From positions 6,076,001 through 6,140,000 of the forward strand of contig NZ_CP117883.1 in NCBI RefSeq assembly GCF_028736215.1: a DNA stretch of 64,000 nucleotides, written 5' to 3'. This document shows positions 9,445 through 18,898 of this stretch, in pieces. The notes below the pieces were generated by a model. The model made no database searches and was not told the origin of the DNA. It was given only the letters and a program-made list of their open reading frames with translations. The stretch is from Mucilaginibacter sp. KACC 22773. GTDB taxonomy: Bacteria > Bacteroidota > Bacteroidia > Sphingobacteriales > Sphingobacteriaceae. Position numbers and translations under genes: made by a program. How positions within the stretch are numbered: the stretch's first letter is position 1; each line of letters opens with the position of its first letter.

Positions 9445-10626
9445 ATGAAGAAACAAAATAACTGGAGCGTATTAATCGGTGCGGCCTTCCTGATGGCATC
9501 ATCGGCTATTGGACCCGGGTTTCTTACCCAAACGGCGGTGTTTACAGCCCAATTGGGTGCCAGCTTTGGTTTCGTAATTTTGCTTTCAGTGCTGCTGGAT
9601 GCAATTGCGCAGTTAAATATTTGGCGCATTATTGCCATAGCCGATAAACCTGCGCAGGATATCGCCAACCAGGTATTCCCAGGGTTAGGGTATTTTATTT
9701 CGTTCCTGGTATTTCTGGGAGGTATGGCCTTTAATATTGGAAATATTGCCGGTGCCGGTTTAGGTTTGAATGTGTTGTTTGGTGTAAGCGTTGGGCAAGG
9801 GGCAATCATGAGTGCCATTGTGGCCATCGGCATATTTATTTATAAAGAATCGGGTAAGGCGATGGATTTATTTGCTAAGTGCATGGGCTGCCTTAAAATA
9901 GGTTTGGCGCTTTATGTAGCCTATGTCAGCAGCCCGCCCCTGGGCGAGGCGGCCATCCGTGCGGTAAACCCAACGCAGTTCAGTTTTACTGCGGTGTTAA
10001 CCATTGTAGGCGGTACGGTAGGCGGTTACATTACCTTTGCCGGCGCACACCGTTTGCTGGATGCCGGGATAAGCGGGCAGGAAAACTTGCCTGTGGTTAA
10101 CCGCGGTGCCATAAGCGCTATTGGCCTGGCATCAGTCATGCGATTATTGCTATTTATTGCAGCGCTGGGCGTTATAACAGCCGGCGGCAAACTAGACCCG
10201 GCCAACCCGGCATCATCGGTGTTTAAGTTGGCGGCAGGCCAGCCGGGGTATAAACTCTTTGGAGTTATCATTTGGGCGGCCGGTATCTCGTCAGTAGTGG
10301 GCTCGGCTTACACCTCGGTATCATTTATCAAAAGTTTTCATCCGATGATATTGAAAAGAAACAGGGAGATCATTATAGCCTTTATCGTTGTTTCATGTTG
10401 TATATTTTTGGCCATAGGAAAACCCGTGAATATATTACTGGCTGTCGGGGCCATCAATGGCTTTATATTACCCATAGCGTTAGGTGTAATGCTGATAGCA
10501 GCCTATCGATTAAAGATTGTTGGAGGATATAAACAACCGCTTTGGTTAACCATATTAGGTATTATTGTGGTGGGCACCATGACTTGGATGAGCATTGGCG
10601 CTATCGCCCAAATGTTAGGACATTAA
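9445..10626 (+). CDS. NRAMP-family transporter linked to 5-oxoprolinase (YcsG-like)
   Basis: A 393-aa polytopic membrane protein with about 11 hydrophobic helices. The N-terminal segment SSAIGPGFLTQTAVF resembles the NRAMP TM1 region, where metal transporters have a DPGN motif; here the Asp-Pro-Gly-Asn pattern is not kept. The ATG follows the pxpA stop with no spacer, so it is in the operon. B. subtilis has the same association (ycsF, the NRAMP gene ycsG, kipI, kipA). Loss of the metal motif plus the neighbourhood suggest that it may carry 5-oxoproline or another organic substrate rather than Mn/Fe; this is inference. Confidence 0.85.
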   Translation: MKKQNNWSVLIGAAFLMASSAIGPGFLTQTAVFTAQLGASFGFVILLSVLLDAIAQLNIWRIIAIADKPAQDIANQVFPGLGYFISFLVFLGGMAFNIGNIAGAGLGLNVLFGVSVGQGAIMSAIVAIGIFIYKESGKAMDLFAKCMGCLKIGLALYVAYVSSPPLGEAAIRAVNPTQFSFTAVLTIVGGTVGGYITFAGAHRLLDAGISGQENLPVVNRGAISAIGLASVMRLLLFIAALGVITAGGKLDPANPASSVFKLAAGQPGYKLFGVIIWAAGISSVVGSAYTSVSFIKSFHPMILKRNREIIIAFIVVSCCIFLAIGKPVNILLAVGAINGFILPIALGVMLIAAYRLKIVGGYKQPLWLTILGIIVVGTMTWMSIGAIAQMLGH

Positions 10627-10638
10627 TTTGAATCTGGA

Positions 10639-13203
10639 ATGAAACTATCTAAACTAATATTACTGTTATTAACTTCGAATGCTGCCTTTTGTCAGCAAAA
10701 CGCCAAGCCTGTACCTGTTGAGCCGGGTGTATCGTATCAACTGGCACAGTACAGGCATTCGACAATTAGTAATATTGAGTATATCGAAGAATTTAAAGTG
10801 CCTTTACAACGCACTGATGATATTACAGGTATATCTCATATCATATTTGATCTGAAAGATATCAGCCAACCATTGCAAATAGATTTCAAGCAAGGTGCAG
10901 ACCATGTTAAAAGGATAATATTAGATGGCGGAAAGTCAATTGATTTTGAGATCAGGAATGAGCATATCATTATTGCTCCTCAATATTTAAGCCTGGGACG
11001 CAACAGTATAACTATTGATATTATTGCCGGGAATGAATCATTAAATCGTAACAATGATTACTTGTACGCTTTGTTTGTGCCGGACCGGGCACGTACTGTT
11101 TTCCCCTGCTTTGATCAGCCCGATTTAAAGGCAACTTTCCATTTGGGACTACAGGTGCCAAAAGAGTGGAAGGTATTAGCTAACGGGACTATAAAAAAAA
11201 CGACAGAAACTGGAGAATTTACCAATTATGAGTTTAACACGACAGCTAAACTTCCCACTTACCTGTTCTCTTTCACCGCAGGTAAGTATACGGATGTAAA
11301 ACAGACAATAGGTAAGCGCAGCGCCGAATTCCTGTATCGTGAAACAGATTCCACCAAAATTAAACTGAGCGTTGATTCAATTTTTAAGGCCCATTTAGAT
11401 GCGATCAATTTTTTGGAGAACTGGACAGGCATCCCTTTCCCGTTTCAAAAAGTAGGTTTTGTAGCCATTCCCGATTTTCAATTTGGGGGTATGGAGCATC
11501 CAGGCGAAGTTCAATACAAAGCGTCGACATTGTTTTTGGATGAAGGTTCTACTAAAGATGAATTGATAGAACGGTCAAGCGTCATCTCGCACGAAACTGC
11601 CCATATGTGGTTTGGAGATATGGTAACCATGCAGTGGTTTAACGACGTCTGGATGAAAGAAGTGTTCGCCAATTTTATGGCCGATAAGGTGACTGAAAAA
11701 CTAATGGGCAGCGAAACCTTCAACCTTAAGTTTTTGTTGGACCACTACCCGGCTGCTTATGGTATTGACCGCACTATGGGTGCTAACCCTATTCGTCAGC
11801 AATTGGATAATTTGCAGGATGCCGGCTCACTTTACGGCAATATCATTTATCATAAAGCACCTATTATGATGCGCCAACTGGAAAGCCTGATGCGTAAGGA
11901 TAACTTCCAAAAAGGCATAAGAGTATATTTAAAAAGATATGCTTACGGCAATGCGACCTGGCCCGACCTGATCGCAATTCTAAGTAAATACACCACCAAC
12001 GATCTATATACCTGGAACAAAGTTTGGGTAAATCAGCCAGGCAGGCCAGTGTTTGAATATAAAATAAGCTATGATGGCAATAAGATCGGTAATCTGATCA
12101 TCAACCAGCACCCCGAGGTAGGAACGCAACGGATATGGCCGCAGGTTTTTAGTATCACAATGGTTTATGCCGATCATAGCAAAACCATAGCGGTGAATAT
12201 GAACGCACGGCAAATCATAATAAAAGCTGCTGCGGGGTTGGCCAAACCGTTATTCATACTATTTAATTCGGATGGCATGGGATACGGCTTGTTCCCGGTC
12301 GATAAAACTTTGACAGGTAGTCTGTCCTCTTTAAAAAGTCCGCTGCAAAGGGCATCGGCGTATATCAATGCCTACGAGAACATGCTGTCCGGCCGGGCTT
12401 TTATACCGGCAGAATTATTGAAGCTATATCAGCAAGGTATCGCTGATGAGAACAATGAAATGAACCTGCGCCTGCTTACAGGTTATATCGGCAATATATA
12501 CTGGACATTTTTGCGACCCTCAGACCGCCTCGCACTAAGCGCCGGATTGGAACATTCCCTATGGGCATCGATGGAGCAGCAGACCGCCGCTAATAACAAA
12601 AAAATATTATTTGGCGCTTACCAAAACATTGATTTGAGTGCCGAAGCAAAAAAAAGGATATACCAGGTATGGCTGACACAAAAACCACCAGCCGGCATTA
12701 AACTTGCCGAAGACGATTATACGGGCATGGCCCTTTCGATAGCTTTGAAAAGTGATACGCCAACATCTGTACTTAAGCAACAACAAGACAGGATCAGCAA
12801 TGCCGAACGCAAAGCCCGTTTGAGTTTTTTAATGCCCGCGTTATCGTTAAATGTCCAGGAACGCGATGCTTTTTTTAACGGCCTTGCCGATCGTAAAAAT
12901 CGCGCTAAAGAAGCCTGGGTTGCCACTGCGTTGACTTACTTAAACCATCCGCTAAGGCAAGATACATCGATAAAATACCTGCCAAAAAGCTTGGAACTGG
13001 TAGAGGAAATACAACGCACAGGCGATGTTTTCTTCCCCCAATCGTGGCTGGGGGCAGTATTTGGCAGATATCAATCCGAAGCAGCTTACCAAACTGTGGC
13101 CTCTTTTTTAAAACAGCGGCCAAATTATAACAGTAAGCTAAAGGACAAAATATTGCAGGCTACTGATAATTTGTACAGGGCGCAGAAACTGCTCAAAAAT
13201 TGA
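10639..13203 (+). CDS. secreted M1-family zinc aminopeptidase
   Basis: An 854-aa protein with signal peptide (LSKLILLLLTSNAAFC), then the M1 N-terminal beta domain and the catalytic domain. The zinc motif HETAH is at about residue 318 followed by WFGD, and the third ligand is expected in NDVWMKEVFANFMAD about 19 residues on. The exopeptidase loop reads GGMEHPGE instead of the classical GAMEN, a variant found in a subset of M1 enzymes. A long helical C-terminal domain follows. It begins 12 bases after the NRAMP stop, so it is probably cotranscribed with the pxp genes; periplasmic peptide trimming feeding glutamine or 5-oxoproline recovery is a reasonable inference. Confidence 0.92.
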   Translation: MKLSKLILLLLTSNAAFCQQNAKPVPVEPGVSYQLAQYRHSTISNIEYIEEFKVPLQRTDDITGISHIIFDLKDISQPLQIDFKQGADHVKRIILDGGKSIDFEIRNEHIIIAPQYLSLGRNSITIDIIAGNESLNRNNDYLYALFVPDRARTVFPCFDQPDLKATFHLGLQVPKEWKVLANGTIKKTTETGEFTNYEFNTTAKLPTYLFSFTAGKYTDVKQTIGKRSAEFLYRETDSTKIKLSVDSIFKAHLDAINFLENWTGIPFPFQKVGFVAIPDFQFGGMEHPGEVQYKASTLFLDEGSTKDELIERSSVISHETAHMWFGDMVTMQWFNDVWMKEVFANFMADKVTEKLMGSETFNLKFLLDHYPAAYGIDRTMGANPIRQQLDNLQDAGSLYGNIIYHKAPIMMRQLESLMRKDNFQKGIRVYLKRYAYGNATWPDLIAILSKYTTNDLYTWNKVWVNQPGRPVFEYKISYDGNKIGNLIINQHPEVGTQRIWPQVFSITMVYADHSKTIAVNMNARQIIIKAAAGLAKPLFILFNSDGMGYGLFPVDKTLTGSLSSLKSPLQRASAYINAYENMLSGRAFIPAELLKLYQQGIADENNEMNLRLLTGYIGNIYWTFLRPSDRLALSAGLEHSLWASMEQQTAANNKKILFGAYQNIDLSAEAKKRIYQVWLTQKPPAGIKLAEDDYTGMALSIALKSDTPTSVLKQQQDRISNAERKARLSFLMPALSLNVQERDAFFNGLADRKNRAKEAWVATALTYLNHPLRQDTSIKYLPKSLELVEEIQRTGDVFFPQSWLGAVFGRYQSEAAYQTVASFLKQRPNYNSKLKDKILQATDNLYRAQKLLKN

Positions 13204-13874
13204 TTTTATTGGTGTAAAAACCATTGAGTTCGACATCGAAAAGAATATATTTATCTGTCCGTCAAATGCCCGTTTATTGATCGTGTAACTCGTGCCACGA
13301 TATAGCGAAACTCCTTCCTATACAATAGTTATAGGGGGCCTTCGCATTATACGGAAGGGTGCCTATTCTCATGATGGTCCGCTCAAGCTATGACGTTTGA
13401 GCGCAGAATGTTAGGGCCGTAAAATTTAACAATAAACATCTTGCTAATAGACCTTGGATAATAGAACCGTTAAATTCATTCCCATCAACATTCAGAACGC
13501 TCAAATATTCTGAAAGATCGCTGATGTAATCTTCCAGAGAAATAAACCCTTTAGTTTACATCCGATGAGTCCTGATGATGATTATATACAACTTTTGAAT
13601 TCTTGACGGGGAATACTTATCAGTTTTTAATGAAAGTGCCTCCATCGTTCCGTAAAGTCCGATTGCGTTAGAATTACTGCTAAAGGAAGATTGTCTATTT
13701 TAGGGCGATTTTGTCCCTATCTCAGCGGTTGAAAAAATGATTTTTTCTATTTCTCGCGACACTTTTGAATATAATAGTATTTTTTTGGCGGTTATATTGA
13801 TGTTTCTGCAATTATTTACATGAAATTTATTTAAAATATAATGTAAATTTAATAAATTAGATTTTTAAATTGTT
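13204..13874. other. gene-free interval
   Basis: No coding frame or RNA gene recognised. The last 120 bases before the sigma gene are very AT-rich and probably hold its promoter, but no element could be assigned with confidence. Confidence 0.4.
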
Positions 13875-14450
13875 ATGATCAAAAATTTCAGTGAAGAGCA
13901 GCTGGTTCTATCCCTCAAAGCAGGGGATGAGGCAGCTATCGCTGAAATTTATCGCCGATACTGGCGAAAGCTGCTTGCGATCGCCTACAATCATTTCAGG
14001 GATAAATCATCCGCCGAGGAAATTGTTCAGGACGTATTAATAAAATTATGGGATAGACGGGCGGAGGTTAGTATCGATTCCTTGTCCGGATACCTAGTAA
14101 CTGCGGTTAAATATACTATTTTGAATGCCATTTATAGGGAAAGGCGCCGGAATGAAATTGCTTTTAATGTCTTTGGCAGCAATGATTGTGATTTTGACGA
14201 TGAAAAAATCTATGCTAATTTCTTAAAAGAATATATTAATGGAGTAGTAGAAAAACTGCCTGAAAAATGCCGACTGGTTTTTAAATGCAGCAGGGAGCAG
14301 GGTAAAAACATTCCCCAGATAGCTTTTGAATTAAACATTGCCGAAAAGACGGTTGAAGCACATCTGACTAAAGCGCTAAAGTCTATCAAACTCTCTCTTC
14401 GCAACACCAGCCTTGTGCTGCTGGTTTCCTTTGTATATCTCATTTCTTAG
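13875..14450 (+). CDS. ECF-type RNA polymerase sigma-70 factor (orphan)
   Basis: A 191-aa ECF sigma factor clearly paralogous to the one at 5393-5986. Shared landmarks are the RYWRKLLAIAYNH helix, EIVQDVLIKLWDRR of region 2 and LPEKCRLVFKCSREQGKNI plus LNIAEKTVEAHLTKALKSI of region 4; the C-terminal tail is hydrophobic (LVLLVSFVYLIS). No FecR or SusC gene follows, although a relic of a FecR-type leader is present 215 bases downstream. The gene looks intact, so it may be an orphan left after loss of its anti-sigma partner, or be controlled by another FecR. Confidence 0.92.
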   Translation: MIKNFSEEQLVLSLKAGDEAAIAEIYRRYWRKLLAIAYNHFRDKSSAEEIVQDVLIKLWDRRAEVSIDSLSGYLVTAVKYTILNAIYRERRRNEIAFNVFGSNDCDFDDEKIYANFLKEYINGVVEKLPEKCRLVFKCSREQGKNIPQIAFELNIAEKTVEAHLTKALKSIKLSLRNTSLVLLVSFVYLIS

Positions 14451-14663
14451 TCAGTTTCTTATCTTATGCCTTATAGATTAACGTCAGGGTTAGCTTCGTA
14501 ACTTAAACCGTTATCGTCTATGTATATTTTCTGTTATTCAATTTTTTTGGCAGATTCCATAAGAATCAGCATTAGCATAACAAAATTGAATGTTATAACA
14601 TCTACACTAAAGATGTAAAATTACCTTCCCAATCTACGAATGTTCTCCTTTTTTTTGATTGCC

Positions 14664-14711
14664 ACTAAGGGTAAAAGGTAGACTTACGTTACTGTATAAT
14701 AACGATAAACC
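14664..14711 (+). promoter_or_regulatory. relic of a FecR-type leader downstream of the orphan sigma gene
   Basis: Begins ACTAAGGGTAA, continues GACTTACGTTACTGTATAA and ends AAACC, matching over nearly its whole length the leader of the FecR gene at 4424-4466 (minus strand). No FecR frame follows. The rest of 14451-15170 holds no gene I recognise; a 69-aa minus-strand frame at 14797-15006 shows no family features. Confidence 0.5.
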
Positions 14712-15170
14712 ATTTATAAGCTATCAACCAAAAGAACCAATGTATGAAGTATCCCTTTTTCTGATGCTTTATTTTCTATCACGAAGGCAAACAGGTTCAA
14801 AAAAAAGATCGTTTCCATCGGCTACTTAATCTGGCCGACTCTATGTCGCGGCAGATATAATATAAATCATTGGGTTGGTAAAAAAGCGTAAACAGCCGTG
14901 TTGTGAAATAACTGTCAGGCTGCGAGCGATATCCGCCAGGCGACGGTAGCAGGTTTATCAACAGTGCGGCAGCACGGCAAGATGTGTTAATGGCCGCAGC
15001 GGTCATTTAGATTTATCCTCCCCGATTGATGTCAGAACAAAGTTGTGGCTACGAATTGGCGGCCCCATGACTGATGAATAAAGAAAGCGGAACGGGACGT
15101 ACGATGAAGATCCGATTGCTTAGTGATCTTAATTATAGATACCGACTAATAAATTTCAAGATTATATATA

Positions 15171-16430
15171 ATGATAAACTCTCCTGAATTAAATATTAGC
15201 AACGCGCTAATCGAGAAAGAAAGTAAATACGGTGCACACAACTACCATCCATTGCCTGTGGTTTTGGAGAAAGGAAAGGGCGTTTTTGTTTGGGACGTCG
15301 AGGGAAACCAATATTTCGATTTCCTTTCGGCCTATTCGGCAGTAAATCAAGGACACTGTCATCCCCGGATAATCAATGCTTTGAAACTACAGGTAGAACG
15401 ATTAACGCTAACATCCCGGGCGTTTTATAATGACAAACTCGGCGACTTCGAGGAATTTATTTGTAATTTATTTGGCTTCGATAAGGCATTAATTATGAAT
15501 TCAGGTGTTGAAGCGGTAGAAAGTGCTATGAAACTTTGTCGCAAATGGGCCTATCAAGTGAAAGGAATCCAGCCAGACCAGGCTAAAATAGTTTTTGCAA
15601 CCGGCAACTTTCATGGGAGAACAATTTCGGTGATATCTGCATCAGATGATGAAACGGCAAGAAAAGATTTCGGGCCATTTGTGGGGGGCATATCACAAGT
15701 TCCCTATAACGATGTGGATGCTTTTCATACTTTATTGAAGGAAGACCGGCATATAGCAGGATTTATCATAGAACCCATCCAGGGTGAGGCAGGTATCGTG
15801 GTTCCTGATAGCGATTACCTATCACGTATCAGAGCTTTGTGTAAGGCATTTAATGTGCTATTTATTGTAGATGAAATTCAAACCGGTATTGCAAGGACTG
15901 GAAGTATGGTAGCTTCTTACGATATAAATTCAGCGGAAAAAACTGACCAACCGGATATATTAATCTTAGGAAAAGCAATTTCCGGAGGGGTGATACCGGT
16001 TTCTGCTGTTTTAGCGAATGACGAGATCATGCTCACAATCAAACCCGGCGAGCATGGGTCAACTTATGGCGGAAACCCTTTGGCATGCGCGGTTGCAAAA
16101 GAGGCTTTACAGGTTGTTGTTGATGAGAATCTGGCTTATAATGCGTTTACGCTTGGCCGGATATTCAGATCAGGGCTTAAAGATATCGCTAAGCGAACAA
16201 ACCTGATACGGGAAGTGAGAGGAAAAGGGCTTCTTAATGCAATTGTCATAAACAGCACGGAAAATTCTGACATGGCCTGGAACATTTGTTTGAAATTTAA
16301 GGAAAATGGATTATTGGCAAAGCCCACGCACGGCAACAAAATCCGCCTGGCTCCTCCCTTGGTCATCACAGAAGCTCAAATAAACGAATGTCTATTGATC
16401 ATCGAAAAATCGTTGCTAAACTTTGCTTAA
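15171..16430 (+). CDS. rocD: ornithine aminotransferase
   Basis: A 419-aa class-III PLP aminotransferase converting ornithine and 2-oxoglutarate to glutamate-5-semialdehyde and glutamate. Typical motifs: KYGAHNYHPLPVVLEKG at the N-terminus, YSAVNQGHCHPRI, MNSGVEAVESAMKLCRKW, NFHGRTISVIS, EPIQGEAGIVVP, VDEIQTGIARTG and the PLP lysine in ILGKAISGG (about residue 267). The arginase gene begins 6 bases after its stop, so the two form an arginine-degrading operon: arginase supplies the ornithine. Confidence 0.95.
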   Translation: MINSPELNISNALIEKESKYGAHNYHPLPVVLEKGKGVFVWDVEGNQYFDFLSAYSAVNQGHCHPRIINALKLQVERLTLTSRAFYNDKLGDFEEFICNLFGFDKALIMNSGVEAVESAMKLCRKWAYQVKGIQPDQAKIVFATGNFHGRTISVISASDDETARKDFGPFVGGISQVPYNDVDAFHTLLKEDRHIAGFIIEPIQGEAGIVVPDSDYLSRIRALCKAFNVLFIVDEIQTGIARTGSMVASYDINSAEKTDQPDILILGKAISGGVIPVSAVLANDEIMLTIKPGEHGSTYGGNPLACAVAKEALQVVVDENLAYNAFTLGRIFRSGLKDIAKRTNLIREVRGKGLLNAIVINSTENSDMAWNICLKFKENGLLAKPTHGNKIRLAPPLVITEAQINECLLIIEKSLLNFA

Positions 16431-16436
16431 AGATTT

Positions 16437-17396
16437 ATGAAAAAATCGATCAAGTTGGTAAAAAATCGTTCTGATATTGGCGCAGGGACAAGAGGTGCTG
16501 ATTTAGGAATTGACGCTATTGAAATCGCAGCCATTAATAAGGGAAGTGAATACTTTAACACTTTCCCATTTATCGATGTCGAAACACATAATGAAACGAT
16601 ATACAATAAGGACCGAAGCACGTTTGCTAAAAGAATTGAACATGTCTTGCAACAATGCAGAAGGGTCGCCGGGGCAGTAAACCGAACCATGTCTGAGAAA
16701 TATTTTCCGCTGGTTTTAAGTGGCGATCATTCTTCAGCTTTGGGGACAATTAGCGGAATTAAAACGGCCTTTCCTGATAAAACACTTGGCGTAGTGTGGA
16801 TAGATGCCCATGCAGATTTGCACTCACCCTATACTTCCCCTTCAGGAAATATACACGGAATGCCCTTAGCAGCGGCACTGGCTAATGATAATTTGAATTG
16901 CCAGGTAAACCCCATCCAAGGTGAGATCCGACATTTTTGGAATGATCTCAAAAAAATCGGAACTCCTGATGCTAAGTTGACGCCTGAACACTTAATTTAT
17001 TTTGGTGTGCGCGATACAGAAGAAGCAGAGGACAGGCTCATAGAATCTTTGGGCATCAAAAATTACAGGGTTGAGGAAATACGTTTCAGGGGATTAGTGA
17101 AATGTGTGGATGAAGCGCTACACAAATTAACAGTTTGTGACATGATTTATATTTCTTTTGATGTTGATAGTATGGATTGTGACCTCATTTCACTGGGTAC
17201 GGGTACACCTGTATCTAAAGGATTCGATCAGTATGAAGTAATGGCGATTATGAAACAGCTCATCGGTTCACAAAAAGTAGTATGTGTCGAACTAGTTGAA
17301 GTTAATCCTCTGCTGGATAACAAGGGAAACAAAATGGCAGAGACGGCATTTGAAGTTTTGGAGCAGACCTCCATAGCTATTGACCTTCAGCCGTAG
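16437..17396 (+). CDS. rocF: arginase
   Basis: A 319-aa ureohydrolase that splits arginine to ornithine and urea. The manganese-binding motifs are visible: GDHSSALGTI, WIDAHADLHSP and ISFDVDSMDCDLI, plus the substrate-side segment SPSGNIHGMPLAA and ELVEVNPLLD near the C-terminus. It reads GDHS and VEVNP as in true arginases rather than agmatinases. Cotranscribed with the ornithine aminotransferase (6-base gap). Confidence 0.93.
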   Translation: MKKSIKLVKNRSDIGAGTRGADLGIDAIEIAAINKGSEYFNTFPFIDVETHNETIYNKDRSTFAKRIEHVLQQCRRVAGAVNRTMSEKYFPLVLSGDHSSALGTISGIKTAFPDKTLGVVWIDAHADLHSPYTSPSGNIHGMPLAAALANDNLNCQVNPIQGEIRHFWNDLKKIGTPDAKLTPEHLIYFGVRDTEEAEDRLIESLGIKNYRVEEIRFRGLVKCVDEALHKLTVCDMIYISFDVDSMDCDLISLGTGTPVSKGFDQYEVMAIMKQLIGSQKVVCVELVEVNPLLDNKGNKMAETAFEVLEQTSIAIDLQP

Positions 17397-17422
17397 GCTA
17401 TAAAAAAACGCCCCATGTACAG

Positions 17423-17460
17423 ATCACCTACACTTTTTTATCCAAAACAGTGTAGGTGAT
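17423..17460. terminator. stem-loop between convergent genes
   Basis: ATCACCTACACT (17423-17434) pairs perfectly with AGTGTAGGTGAT (17449-17460) across a 14-base loop. It lies between the 3' ends of arginase and the leftward SDR gene. An A-run at 17403-17409 becomes a T-run on the minus strand but is 13 bases past the stem. Probably a transcription terminator or transcript-stabilising hairpin. Confidence 0.55.
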
Positions 17461-17482
17461 AAACTTTCAAGATTATAGTTTA

Positions 17483-17530
17483 CTTTTTAAGCAATGCCAT
17501 ATCAATTACAAAAAGAATAGCGGGTACCAA
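17483..17530 (-). pseudogene. fossil C-terminus of a zinc alcohol dehydrogenase
   Basis: On the minus strand the last codons read TRYSF, then after a one-base shift VIDMALLK. The DNA matches the 3' end of the intact dehydrogenase at 34624 (RYRFVIDMASLKN) with the shared core GCCATATCAATTACAAAA. It lies 40 bases past the SDR stop, so an SDR-dehydrogenase pair probably existed here and most of the dehydrogenase was deleted. Confidence 0.6.
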
Positions 17531-17569
17531 ATGTGATTAATGCCTTCATAGAGCTGTTTTTATTTGCCT

Positions 17570-18322
17570 TTATTGCACAGTATAGCCGCCGTCAACAGCG
17601 ATGGCCTGCCCTATGATAAAACTGGCTGCCGGGCTGCAAAGCCAAAGCACAACAGCGGCTACTTCCTCGGGACGGCCCAGCCTCTCCATAGGTACGACTT
17701 TCATCATTTCCTGCATAGCGTCCGCTTCATTGGCCAACATATCTTCAACCATGGGTGTTGCAATAATTCCGGGGCAAACGGCATTGATACGGATACCTTT
17801 GGTTGCATATTCCAGGGCGGCGCTTTTGGTAAGGCCAAGGATACCGTGTTTGGAAGCGTGGTAGGCTGCGCGTCCGGGCACACCGACCAGACCGCCCAAC
17901 GAGGAATTATTAACGATAGTACCGCTTCCCTGCCTGCGCATTTGCTGAAGTTCATATTTCATGAAATTCCATACACCACGCAGATTAACGGATAGAATGC
18001 GGTCATATTCCTCGCCGCTTACATCAGCAAGTTCCATTGCCTGACTTTGTATGCCTGCGTTGTTAAAGGCGGCATCAAGCCGGCCGAAAGTGGACACAAC
18101 CTTTCCGATTGTGGCTTCCACATTTTTTTCATCGGTAACATCACAACGTATAGCAATGGCTTTGTGACCTGCTGCGACGATTTGTGCCGCTTGCGCTGCA
18201 GGTTCATTGATGTCCACCAATACGACCGTAGCACCAGCCTCCGCAAACGCTTTGGCTGCTGCCAGCCCCATACCGCTTGCCGCGCCTGTAACAAGTGCGA
18301 CCTGATCTTTCATTGTTTCCAT
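17570..18322 (-). CDS. SDR-family NAD(P)-dependent oxidoreductase
   Basis: A 250-aa classical short-chain dehydrogenase. Cofactor motif TGAASGMG near residue 15, NNAG (NNAGIQSQAM) near 90, catalytic Ser in NNSSLGG, YHASK as the YxxxK active site near 155, and the C-terminal IGQAIAVDGGYTV. The frame is open to 18406, but ATG 18322 (METMKDQVALVTG) is chosen because it gives family length and because a -7 box at 18343-18350 lies upstream of it and downstream of 18406. It is a close paralogue of 28334-29083; both carry the same operator. Substrate unknown; carbonyl or alcohol redox is inferred. Confidence 0.9.
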   Translation of the reverse strand: METMKDQVALVTGAASGMGLAAAKAFAEAGATVVLVDINEPAAQAAQIVAAGHKAIAIRCDVTDEKNVEATIGKVVSTFGRLDAAFNNAGIQSQAMELADVSGEEYDRILSVNLRGVWNFMKYELQQMRRQGSGTIVNNSSLGGLVGVPGRAAYHASKHGILGLTKSAALEYATKGIRINAVCPGIIATPMVEDMLANEADAMQEMMKVVPMERLGRPEEVAAVVLWLCSPAASFIIGQAIAVDGGYTVQ

Positions 18323-18342
18323 AGTCAGATGTTTTAATGAAG

Positions 18343-18411
18343 CAAAATTACCCTTGCCGGGAGCTCGACTGTTAAAGGTTATCAAATAATTAAGTAATGA
18401 TTTCAAATAAT
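18343..18411 (-). promoter_or_regulatory. 21-bp direct-repeat operator plus -7 box (module a, SDR)
   Basis: Minus-strand half-sites TATTTGAA (18402-18409) and TATTTGAT (18381-18388) start 21 bases apart. The -7 box TAATTTTG is at 18343-18350, 38 bases after the start of the proximal half-site, and the SDR ATG follows after about 20 bases. Confidence 0.75.
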
Positions 18412-18473
18412 TACAGTCCAGATCAGTCCAATGGTTGCGTGAGAGTAAATATATTCTTCATGAATATATGCGG

Positions 18474-18869
18474 TCAGCTTTTGGGCTTACCATCCAATGC
18501 AATAGTGGTTACTTCGACAAGTTCCAGTTTTTTAACCATGTCCTTAACCGCAGCCTTATACTTTAAAAAATGCGGTCGCTGCAGGTGAGCCAGATAAGCA
18601 TCGTTATCAGCATAGGTTTCAAAGATTGTAATATGAGTAGGATTAATCTTTTCGGAAACAGCGTACAACGTTATAACGCCGGGTTCAATCCGTATCGAAG
18701 TTTCGATCTCTTCTTTCAGGAAGGCTTTGTAATTATCCAATTGAGCGGGGTCCACGTCAATTTTTGCCAGCCTGACGATTGGCTCCTTACTTTGGGCATT
18801 TGCATCTGCAATATTTAGAAATGTAAATGTCATCAAAACAACAAATGATAAAAGCAGCGTATTTTTCAT
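18474..18869 (-). CDS. exported antibiotic-biosynthesis-monooxygenase (ABM) domain protein
   Basis: A 131-aa protein with a signal peptide (LLLSFVVLMTFTFLNIADANA) and one ABM ferredoxin-like domain: RLAKIDVDPAQLDNYKAFL, GVITLYAVSEK, ITIFETYADNDAYLAHLQ and HFLKYKAAVKDMVKKLE. Relatives such as YgiN act as quinol monooxygenases without cofactor. It lies in a leftward run with a hydrolase and an MBL-fold protein, all with signal peptides. The exact substrate cannot be read from sequence. Confidence 0.85.
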   Translation of the reverse strand: MKNTLLLSFVVLMTFTFLNIADANAQSKEPIVRLAKIDVDPAQLDNYKAFLKEEIETSIRIEPGVITLYAVSEKINPTHITIFETYADNDAYLAHLQRPHFLKYKAAVKDMVKKLELVEVTTIALDGKPKS

Positions 18870-18898
18870 AGTTATTAATTTATCGATTTAGATTTTAA

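Noticed and set aside
14687..14704. CGTTA...TAACG as a second ModE site
   Set aside because: Arms are only 5 bp with an 8-base spacer, and the bases are explained by similarity to the FecR leader element.
14797..15006. 69-aa minus-strand ORF
   Set aside because: No domain, no ribosome site and no conserved context; probably chance in a decayed gap.
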